Below, piece by piece: positions 6,110-10,557 of a stretch of 10,557 nt of DNA. Source of the DNA: Deltaproteobacteria bacterium (GTDB lineage Bacteria > Myxococcota_A > UBA9160 > JAFDET01); contig JAFDET010000099.1 of NCBI GenBank assembly GCA_019310195.1, forward strand, positions 1 through 10,557, written 5' to 3'. The translations under genes and the position numbers were made by a program. The notes under the pieces were generated by a model that saw nothing but the letters and a program-made list of their open reading frames with translations, was not told the DNA's origin and did not search any database. How positions within the stretch are numbered: position 1 is the stretch's first letter; each line of letters starts with the position of its first letter.

Positions 6110-7665
6110 AGGACCAGCTCGCGCTGCTGCCCGGCTACCTGACGGCCCACCTGCAGCTGGTGCTGGTGGCGCTGCTGCTGGGCGTCGCGGTGAGCATTCC
6201 GGCGGGCATCTGGGTGACGCGGCGCCGCTCGCTGGAGCCCGGCGTGCTGGGCGTCGCCAGCGTGATCCAGACGATTCCCAGCCTGGCGCTGCTGGCCATC
6301 ATGGTGCCGGCGCTGGCGGCGTTGGGGACGTTCACGGCTTCGTTGGGGATCGAGCTGCGCAGCATCGGCTACCTGCCCGCCATCGTGGCGCTCACCCTCT
6401 ACAGCATTCTGCCGATCCTGCGCAACACGGTGACCGGTATCGAGAGCGTGGACCCGGCGCTGGTCGAGGCCGCGCGCGGCGTGGGCATGACGGATCGGCA
6501 GCGGCTGCGCCAGGTGGAGCTTCCCCTGGCGCTGCCGGTGATCGTGGCGGGGGTGCGCACCGCTGCCGTCTGGGTGGTGGGGACCGCGACCCTCTCGACG
6601 CCGGTCGGCGCCACCAGCCTGGGCAACTACATCTTCAGCGGCCTGCAGACCCGCAACACCGCCGCGGTGCTCGTGGGCTGTGTGGCGGCGGCGCTGCTGG
6701 CCCTGGCCCTGGACCAGACGATCCGGCTGCTGGAGGCCGGCGCCGGACGCCGCGACCGGCGCCGCCTGGCTGCGGGCCTGGCGGTGCTCATCGGCCTCTA
6801 CGGCTACACCGCCGTCAGCTTTGCCGCGGAGCGTTCGGCCGCGGGGGCGGGACCGCCGGTGCGCATCGGCGCCAAGGCGTTCACCGAGCAGTACATCTTG
6901 AGTGAGATGCTGGCTCAGCTCGTGCGCCGCGAGACGGGTCTGTCCACGGAGATCGTGCCGTCCCTGGGCTCGACCGTGGCCTTCGACGCCCTGCGCGCCG
7001 GCGACCTGGACCTGTACGTGGACTACTCGGGAACCATCTTCGCCACGATCATGCAGCGAACCGACGCCTTCGTGGGGCGCGACGCGGTGCTGGCCGACGT
7101 GGAGCGCTTCCTCGTCGAGCAGCACGGGATCCGCAGCGCCGGCGCGCTCGGCTTCCAGAACACCTACGCACTGGGCATGTCGAGCGAGGTGGCGCAACGG
7201 CTCTCGGTCCGCGGGATCAGCGACCTGGTGCGGGTTGCGGGCCGGCTCGAGATCGGCGGCGACTACGAGTTCTTCCAGCGCACCGAGTGGGCCGCCCTGG
7301 TGGATGCCTACGGCCTGGCCTTTGCGCGTCAGCGCAGCATGGATCCCGCGCTGATGTACGAGGCGGTGCGCAACGGCGACGTGGACGTCATCAGCGCCTT
7401 CTCCACCGACGGTCGCATCGCCGCCTACGGGATCGTGCTGCTGGAGGACGAGAAGGGCGTGATCCCCCCCTACGATGCCCTGGTCCTGGCGGGGCCGGCG
7501 CTGGTGGAACGGGCGCCCGAGGCGCTGGAGGCGGTGTCGCGCCTGGCGGGAGCGCTGGACGAGCAGACCATGCAGCGCCTCAACCTGGCGGTGGACCGGG
7601 ACAAGCGCGCGCCGGCCCAGGTGGCTCGCGAGTTCCTGGCGGCGCAGGACGCCGCTGCTCAGTGA
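6106..7665 (+). CDS. Fused ABC permease and substrate-binding protein (quaternary amine/ergothioneine superfamily)
   Basis: A 519-residue fusion. Residues 1 to about 210 are a permease with about five to six membrane segments (for example 11-35, 58-75, 88-106, 141-165, 185-207) and the EAA coupling loop EAARGVGMTDRQRLRQVELP (121-140), which docks on the ATPase. A further hydrophobic segment (223-240) then carries the chain across the membrane to an external OpuAC-type binding domain (252-519) with RIGAKAFTEQYILSEML, DLYVDYSGT, FQNTYALGM and FSTDGRIAAYG. Such fusions include Helicobacter and Streptococcus systems, some shown to import ergothioneine (EgtU), others quaternary amines. Possible ligand-cage aromatics are Tyr304, Tyr307 and Tyr354; at 432 there is Phe where many OpuCC-like proteins, as I recall them, have Tyr. 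GTG 6106 is chosen from the 4-nt overlap; the frame is open further upstream, but only as a shadow of the ATPase gene. Ligand unproven. Confidence 0.92.
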   Translation: MKDQLALLPGYLTAHLQLVLVALLLGVAVSIPAGIWVTRRRSLEPGVLGVASVIQTIPSLALLAIMVPALAALGTFTASLGIELRSIGYLPAIVALTLYSILPILRNTVTGIESVDPALVEAARGVGMTDRQRLRQVELPLALPVIVAGVRTAAVWVVGTATLSTPVGATSLGNYIFSGLQTRNTAAVLVGCVAAALLALALDQTIRLLEAGAGRRDRRRLAAGLAVLIGLYGYTAVSFAAERSAAGAGPPVRIGAKAFTEQYILSEMLAQLVRRETGLSTEIVPSLGSTVAFDALRAGDLDLYVDYSGTIFATIMQRTDAFVGRDAVLADVERFLVEQHGIRSAGALGFQNTYALGMSSEVAQRLSVRGISDLVRVAGRLEIGGDYEFFQRTEWAALVDAYGLAFARQRSMDPALMYEAVRNGDVDVISAFSTDGRIAAYGIVLLEDEKGVIPPYDALVLAGPALVERAPEALEAVSRLAGALDEQTMQRLNLAVDRDKRAPAQVAREFLAAQDAAAQ

Positions 7666-8048
7666 ATCGCGCCGGGCTCGCGCATGTGGAACTCGGCGAT
7701 TTCGGCGTCGAAGCGCTTGCCCGTGGCGGTGACCATGTCGTAGGTGCCGCGCATGGACCCGAAGGGCGTACCCAGTGGACACCCAGAGGTGTACTCGAAG
7801 GACTGGCCGGGCTCGAGGACGGGCTGCTCGCCCACCACGCCCGGGCCGCGTACTTCCTCCACCTTGCCGGTGGCGTCGGTGATGACCCAGTGGCGTTTCT
7901 TGAGCTGGACGGTTTCGTCGCCCTGGTTCGTGATGCGGATTTTGTAGAGGAAGAACCAGAGGTCGTGGGCCGGATCTGAGCGCTCCTCGGAGTACTGGGC
8001 GAGAACCTCCACCCGCACGCCCCTCGTCTCCGCTTTCGAATCCGTCAC
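7659..8048 (-). CDS. apaG: ApaG protein (DUF525)
   Basis: A 129-residue protein with the single ApaG fibronectin-III-like beta-sandwich. Family signatures are clear: FFLYKIRITNQGDETVQLKKRHWVITDATG (33-62), the glycine loop GPGVVGEQPVLEPGQSFEYTSG (69-90) and PLGTPFGSMRGTY (91-103). Length matches the family (about 125-130). ApaG was named from the E. coli apaGH locus and is often annotated as a Co2+/Mg2+ efflux factor, but its molecular role is unsettled; eukaryotic relatives are F-box-associated protein-interaction domains. The GTG at 8048 is supported by GGAGG 6 nt upstream on the minus strand. It is not next to ksgA or apaH here. Its stop codon lies inside the final codons of the converging importer gene (7-bp overlap), and it shares a 34-bp divergent gap with the epimerase-like gene. 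Confidence 0.95.
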   Translation of the reverse strand: MTDSKAETRGVRVEVLAQYSEERSDPAHDLWFFLYKIRITNQGDETVQLKKRHWVITDATGKVEEVRGPGVVGEQPVLEPGQSFEYTSGCPLGTPFGSMRGTYDMVTATGKRFDAEIAEFHMREPGAIH

Positions 8049-8054
8049 GGCGGA

Positions 8055-8059
8055 CCTCC
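8055..8059 (-). promoter_or_regulatory. Shine-Dalgarno of apaG
   Basis: GGAGG on the minus strand lies 6 nt before GTG 8048 and decides that start. It falls inside the 34-bp divergent spacer shared with the next gene. Confidence 0.7.
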
Positions 8060-8069
8060 CCGACGTCGC

Positions 8070-8075
8070 TACGTT
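8070..8075 (+). promoter_or_regulatory. Candidate -10 hexamer (TACGTT), leaderless start of YeeZ-like gene
   Basis: TACGTT ends 7 nt before GTG 8083, which has no Shine-Dalgarno. The 34-bp spacer to apaG leaves little room for a conventional leader. A palindrome CGACGTCG (8061-8068) lies next to it. Confidence 0.3.
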
Positions 8076-8082
8076 ACCACCC

Positions 8083-8949
8083 GTGGCAGGCGAAACGATC
8101 CTGGTGGCCGGGTGCGGCTATGTGGGCAGCGCGCTGGCGGCGCGGCTGGTGGGGGAGGGCGATCGGGTCTTCGGCCTGAGTCGGAGCCCCCGAGAGCTTC
8201 CCGAGGGTGTGCAGCCCATTGCGGCGGACCTGGCCGATCCCGGCTGCGGTCGGATGCTGCCCGAGCCTCTGGACGGGGTCTTCTACACCGCCGCCGCCGA
8301 CGACGGCAGCGAGGCTGCCTACCGCCGCGCCTACGTCGACGGGCTGGGCAACCTGCTGGCGACCCTGGAGGCGCGGCGGAGGCCGCCGCGCCGGGTGCTG
8401 TTCACGTCGAGCACCTCGGTATTCCACCAGAGCGACGGCTCCTGGGTCGACGAGGCGTCGCCCACGGAGCCCGGCCACTACCGCGGCCGGGTGATGTTGG
8501 AGGCGGAGGCGCGGCTCACCCGGAGCCCGTTGGTCGGCGTCGCACTGCGCCTGGGCGGGATCTACGGACCCGGGCGGACTCGCCTGCTGGAGAGCGTGCG
8601 CGCCGGACGCGCCGCCTACGATTCTCGGGGGCCGCGCTACACCAACCGCATCCACCGCGACGATGCGGCTTCGGCCCTGGTCCATCTGGCCCGCCTTCCG
8701 CAGCCGGCGCCGCTCTACCTGGGTGTGGACGACGATCCGGCGGAGCGCGCCGCGGTTCTGGGTTGGCTCGCCCGGCGCCTGGGGGCGCCGGAGCCCCGCG
8801 CCGAGGTCGGCTCGGGCCCCCTCGATGCCGGAAAGCGTTGCCGCAACGAGCGCTTGCGTGTGAGCGGCTGGGTGCCCGGCTTCCCCAGCTACCGCGACGG
8901 CTACGCGGCCATGCTGGAAGCCTCGTCTGAGCGCCCTCAAGAAAGCTAA
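8083..8949 (+). CDS. YeeZ-like atypical SDR / NAD-dependent epimerase-dehydratase family protein
   Basis: A 288-residue Rossmann-fold protein. The dinucleotide motif is GCGYVGSALA (10-19). SSTSVF (109-114) is the Ser region of extended SDRs, and GGIYGPGR (158-165) and NRIHRDD (188-194) are standard epimerase-family blocks. The C-terminus (GKRCRNERLRVSGWVPGFPSYRDGYAAM, 250-277) is the typical ending of the YeeZ group. The YxxxK catalytic pair is not intact: Tyr133 is followed by Arg-Gly-Arg-Val (HYRGRVMLEAE), as expected for atypical SDRs such as E. coli YeeZ, where the classical active site is degraded. A dinucleotide-binding but perhaps non-dehydrogenase role is therefore likely; no substrate is known. 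The GTG start is placed directly before the Rossmann strand. Divergent from apaG; ends just before the REP-like element. Confidence 0.88.
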   Translation: MAGETILVAGCGYVGSALAARLVGEGDRVFGLSRSPRELPEGVQPIAADLADPGCGRMLPEPLDGVFYTAAADDGSEAAYRRAYVDGLGNLLATLEARRRPPRRVLFTSSTSVFHQSDGSWVDEASPTEPGHYRGRVMLEAEARLTRSPLVGVALRLGGIYGPGRTRLLESVRAGRAAYDSRGPRYTNRIHRDDAASALVHLARLPQPAPLYLGVDDDPAERAAVLGWLARRLGAPEPRAEVGSGPLDAGKRCRNERLRVSGWVPGFPSYRDGYAAMLEASSERPQES

Positions 8950-8953
8950 GAAA

Positions 8954-9018
8954 GGGGACGGTCCTCAGAAACCAAGCATCCCTCGGATAGTTAGTTCCGG
9001 AACTGAGGGGACTGTCCC
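8954..9018. repeat. REP-like element: paired GGGAC-N-GTCC(C) palindromes
   Basis: GGAC-G-GTCC (8956-8964) and GGGAC-T-GTCCC (9008-9018) are each palindromic and are centred 53 bp apart. Extended by CTCAG (8964-8968) and CTGAG (9003-9007), they form one long imperfect inverted repeat. At its middle right lies a perfect 12-bp palindrome, AGTTCCGGAACT (8993-9004). The element fills the convergent gap after the YeeZ-like gene. Motifs of the GGGGACNGTCCCC kind recur beside RAYT genes in many genomes as I recall them; a link to the RAYT at 861-1553 is inference. It could act as a bidirectional terminator or mRNA-protecting stem. Confidence 0.6.
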
Positions 9019-9039
9019 GCTGGTTCCCCGCTGGTTCCC
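9016..9039. repeat. Tandem repeat of an 11-bp unit (CCGCTGGTTCC)
   Basis: CCGCTGGTTCC occurs at 9017-9027 and again at 9028-9038 without a gap, and the match extends one base on each side. It joins the right arm of the REP-like element and reaches the stop codon of the LLM gene (9039-9041). It probably arose by slippage during REP insertion or decay. Confidence 0.6.
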
Positions 9040-9974
9040 TAGGCGAAGGCGGGGAAGACTTCTTTGGCGAAGATGCGGGCCGGCTCGCGGGTGTCGCGGC
9101 CGAAGAACTCGATCACGAAGAGCGTGCAGCCCAGGTCCACGTGACGCTGGATGCGCTCGACGACCTGCTCGGGCGCCCCCCAGATGCCGTGCTCCTCGAT
9201 GGCGCCTCCCATGTGCCCGCCGTAGATCTTCTTCGCCTTCTCCAGGTGCTGCTTGGCCGTCGCATCGTCCTGCGCGATCACCACCGTGCACTGTTGCGAC
9301 ACCTCGAGGGTGTCGAAGTCCCGGCGCAGCTCGTCGCAGCGCCGCTTCATGGCCTCGACCTTGTGCGCGAGCTGGGGCTGGAAGATGGCCAGGTTGTTCC
9401 AGATGTCCGCGTGCCGGGCGACGATGCCCATGAGCACCTTCTCGCCGCCGCCGCCGATCAAGACCGGCGGCGGGCGGACGGGCTTGGGCTCACAGCGCAC
9501 GTCCACGGCCCGGGCGAATTCGCCCTGGTAGCTGACCTGCTCCTCGCTCCACATGCGCTTCATCAGCTCCACGCTTTCCTCGAGGGCCTTCAGGCGCCGG
9601 CCCAGGGAGGGGAAGTCGCAGCCGTAGCCGCTGAACTCGGCTTCGAACCAGCCCGCGCCGAAGCCGGGGATGACCCGGCCGCCGGAGATCTGGTCCACGG
9701 TGGCGATCTGCTTGGCCAGGACCGCGGGGTTGCGGAAGAAGGGCGGGGTGACCAGCGTGCCCAGCTCCACGTGCTGCGTCACGGCGGCCACCGCGGCCAG
9801 CTGGCTCCACGCCTCCAGGATGGGGAGCTGGGGCATGGGGACGCCGTAGAGGTGATCGCACACCCAGACGGAGTGGAAGCCCAGCGCGTCGAACTCCAGG
9901 GCGGCCTCCTTGGCCTCCTCCCAGGTGCGCTTGATCTGAGGAAGGGTCACGCCGAATCGGATGGGTCGCGTCAT
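9039..9974 (-). CDS. LLM-class F420-dependent oxidoreductase
   Basis: A 311-residue TIM-barrel protein of the luciferase-like monooxygenase superfamily, the group usually annotated as coenzyme-F420-dependent hydride-transfer enzymes. Family landmarks: RFGVTLPQ at the first strand (6-13), DALGFHSVWVCDHLYG (29-44), VELGTLVTPPFFRNPAVLAKQ (69-89), TVDQISGGRVIPGFGAGWFEAEF (92-114), RRLKALEESVELMKRMW (126-142) and PPVLIGGGGEKVL (169-181). Length is normal. The start at 9974 is supported by GGAG 6 nt upstream; the open frame extends another 580 bases upstream but has no family similarity there and would run antisense to the zinc-ribbon gene. If the F420 assignment holds, the host makes F420, which is common in Actinobacteria and in several uncultured high-GC lineages. 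Substrate unknown. An FMN-dependent relative is possible but less likely for this subgroup. Confidence 0.9.
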   Translation of the reverse strand: MTRPIRFGVTLPQIKRTWEEAKEAALEFDALGFHSVWVCDHLYGVPMPQLPILEAWSQLAAVAAVTQHVELGTLVTPPFFRNPAVLAKQIATVDQISGGRVIPGFGAGWFEAEFSGYGCDFPSLGRRLKALEESVELMKRMWSEEQVSYQGEFARAVDVRCEPKPVRPPPVLIGGGGEKVLMGIVARHADIWNNLAIFQPQLAHKVEAMKRRCDELRRDFDTLEVSQQCTVVIAQDDATAKQHLEKAKKIYGGHMGGAIEEHGIWGAPEQVVERIQRHVDLGCTLFVIEFFGRDTREPARIFAKEVFPAFA

Positions 9975-9980
9975 GGGGGT

Positions 9981-9984
9981 CTCC
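9981..9984 (-). promoter_or_regulatory. Shine-Dalgarno of the LLM oxidoreductase
   Basis: GGAG on the minus strand is 6 nt before ATG 9974. It fixes the start and rejects the much longer upstream reading frame. Confidence 0.65.
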
Positions 9985-10010
9985 ACGTCTCCAGAAGGGG
10001 CGAGGGCGGA

Positions 10011-10016
10011 TATCCT
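10011..10016 (+). promoter_or_regulatory. Candidate -10 hexamer (TATCCT), leaderless start of zinc-ribbon gene
   Basis: TATCCT ends exactly 7 nt before ATG 10024, and there is no Shine-Dalgarno between. This is the best spaced of the leaderless-type sites in the window. No -35 consensus is seen. Confidence 0.4.
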
Positions 10017-10023
10017 ACCCCGC

Positions 10024-10485
10024 ATGCGCTGCCGCGAGTGCCGGGAATTGCTGGAGCTGACCGAGGTGGAGCCCGTCCAGGGCCAGAGCGGGGGCGTGGC
10101 CGTCGAGCTCTTCGGGCTGCGCCTGGGCCGCTGCGGCGCGGCGGGGCACGCTCCCGAGCCCCCGTTTCCGGACTTCGCCGCGGATCTGGTGGCGGCGGTC
10201 ACGGCTGGGGACGCGCTGCCTACGGCCCGGCAGCGCGGCTGGCGGCGCTCCCGCACGCTGTGCGCCGGCTGCGGCGCGGGGCTGGAGGGCGAGCCCCGCG
10301 AGGGCGAGGTGCGAGCGCGGGTGCGCGTGGAGCGCGCCGCTCCGCTGACCGTGACGGTGCGCGGCCCGTGCCTGGAGTGCCCGGCCTGCCGAAAGCGCCA
10401 GCTCCCGGGCACTCCAGAACACCGAAGTGCGTTGACCCGGGCACTGCTGGCCGCGCTGGGTGCGTCGGGCCTCGTCGTGGAGTGA
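10024..10485 (+). CDS. Uncharacterised cysteine-rich protein with two predicted zinc ribbons
   Basis: I do not recognise this 153-residue protein. It has paired metal-ligand candidates: Cys3 and Cys6 (MRCREC), Cys37 and His42 (GRCGAAGH), Cys80 and Cys83 (LCAGCG), and Cys116, Cys119 and Cys122 (PCLECPACRK). Each CxxC is followed by a stretch of alternating beta-like residues and then a second knuckle, which suggests two zinc ribbons in tandem, the first faintly like the MqsA/YgiT N-terminal ribbon. There is no signal peptide or membrane segment. The frame stays open upstream to 9961, but that would overlap the divergent LLM start; ATG 10024 is chosen because the first CxxC follows at once and TATCCT lies 7 nt upstream. 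Codon use matches a real GC-rich gene. It ends 12 bp before the next start, so cotranscription is plausible. Role in nucleic-acid or protein binding is only a guess. Confidence 0.72.
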   Translation: MRCRECRELLELTEVEPVQGQSGGVAVELFGLRLGRCGAAGHAPEPPFPDFAADLVAAVTAGDALPTARQRGWRRSRTLCAGCGAGLEGEPREGEVRARVRVERAAPLTVTVRGPCLECPACRKRQLPGTPEHRSALTRALLAALGASGLVVE

Positions 10486-10489
10486 TAGT
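10484..10489 (+). promoter_or_regulatory. Candidate -10 hexamer (GATAGT) before the last gene
   Basis: GATAGT overlaps the stop codon of the zinc-ribbon gene and ends 8 nt before ATG 10498, again without a Shine-Dalgarno. It is preceded by GT rather than a full extended -10. Weak evidence on its own. Confidence 0.25.
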
Positions 10490-10497
10490 GTGCAGCC

Positions 10498-10557
10498 ATG
10501 CCGAAGCCGGACCCTACGCTGGTACAGATCGCCCTGGACGCATGGCAGGCCACCTCC
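10498..10557 (+). CDS. Start of an unidentified gene, truncated by the window edge
   Basis: Twenty codons are visible from ATG 10498, beginning MPKPDPTLVQIALDAWQATS, and the frame is open to the window end. It begins 12 bp after the zinc-ribbon stop on the same strand. The visible part could form an amphipathic helix but is too short to assign. Whether it is a real gene depends on sequence to the right. Confidence 0.5.
   Translation, partial: MPKPDPTLVQIALDAWQATS

Noticed and set aside
5986..7782. Long antisense open frame (598 codons) across the importer genes
   Set aside because: It is antisense to a gene with clear permease and binding-protein motifs, is rich in His/Gln/Arg as expected from the reverse of GC-rich codons, and matches no family. 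It is a codon-bias shadow.
9975..10553. Upstream extension of the LLM oxidoreductase frame
   Set aside because: The added sequence has no LLM similarity, is antisense to the zinc-ribbon gene, and a good Shine-Dalgarno precedes ATG 9974.
1..10557. Defence island, CRISPR array, prophage or toxin-antitoxin system
   Set aside because: No spaced direct repeats, no phage structural or integrase genes and no restriction or toxin families were found. The zinc-ribbon protein only loosely recalls MqsA-type ribbons and has no helix-turn-helix domain or toxin partner in view.

Overview
The window is GC-rich (about 70% by eye, G/C-ending codons throughout) and densely coded, with ten recognisable protein genes and one further gene start at the right edge. 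The mix suggests a high-GC soil or environmental bacterium of the former Deltaproteobacteria (Myxococcota or Binatota-like). It includes acyl-CoA enzymes, a classical SDR, an F420-type LLM oxidoreductase, an FHA-GGDEF fusion, ApaG and a REP-associated tyrosine transposase of the 'GWGGRREGAGRRP' type. This assignment is an inference from gene content; no rRNA or other phylogenetic marker is present and no tRNA was seen.

Layout. 1-719: 3' part of a short-chain dehydrogenase (+). 861-1553: a REP-associated tyrosine transposase (RAYT, -) with hairpin-rich flanks and an AT-rich promoter unlike its surroundings. 1864-3057: a thiolase (+), convergent with an LCAD/IVD-like acyl-CoA dehydrogenase at 3103-4257 (-). 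4386-5300: an FHA-GGDEF protein (+), divergent from the dehydrogenase. 5342-6109 and 6106-7665: a two-gene ABC importer (+), an ATPase without CBS domains and a permease fused to its solute-binding domain. 7659-8048: apaG (-), overlapping the importer tail by 7 bp. 8083-8949: a YeeZ-like atypical SDR (+), divergent from apaG. 8954-9039: a REP-like inverted repeat in a convergent gap. 9039-9974: an LLM-class F420-dependent oxidoreductase (-). 10024-10485: an unrecognised cysteine-rich double zinc-ribbon protein (+), followed by the start of another gene at 10498.

How the genes fit together. Thiolase and acyl-CoA dehydrogenase are complementary beta-oxidation steps, but they face each other and so do not form one operon. 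With the SDR and the LLM enzyme they give a lipid/steroid-like catabolic flavour, which is only suggestive. The ATPase and permease/binding protein overlap by 4 nt (GTGA) and clearly form one import system of the quaternary-amine/ergothioneine superfamily. The FHA-GGDEF gene ends 41 bp upstream of it and may or may not be cotranscribed.

Most notable observations: (1) the genes without a Shine-Dalgarno sequence tend to carry a TANNNT-like hexamer 4-8 nt before the start codon, suggesting leaderless transcription, whereas thiolase, apaG and the LLM gene have clear Shine-Dalgarno sequences; (2) a structured REP-like element with two GGGAC-N-GTCC(C) palindromes about 53 bp apart; (3) the fused, CBS-less importer; (4) a diguanylate cyclase without the I-site and with a threonine-rich N-terminus before its FHA domain; (5) the uncharacterised zinc-ribbon protein. 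I found no CRISPR array, phage cassette or complete unknown multi-gene system.
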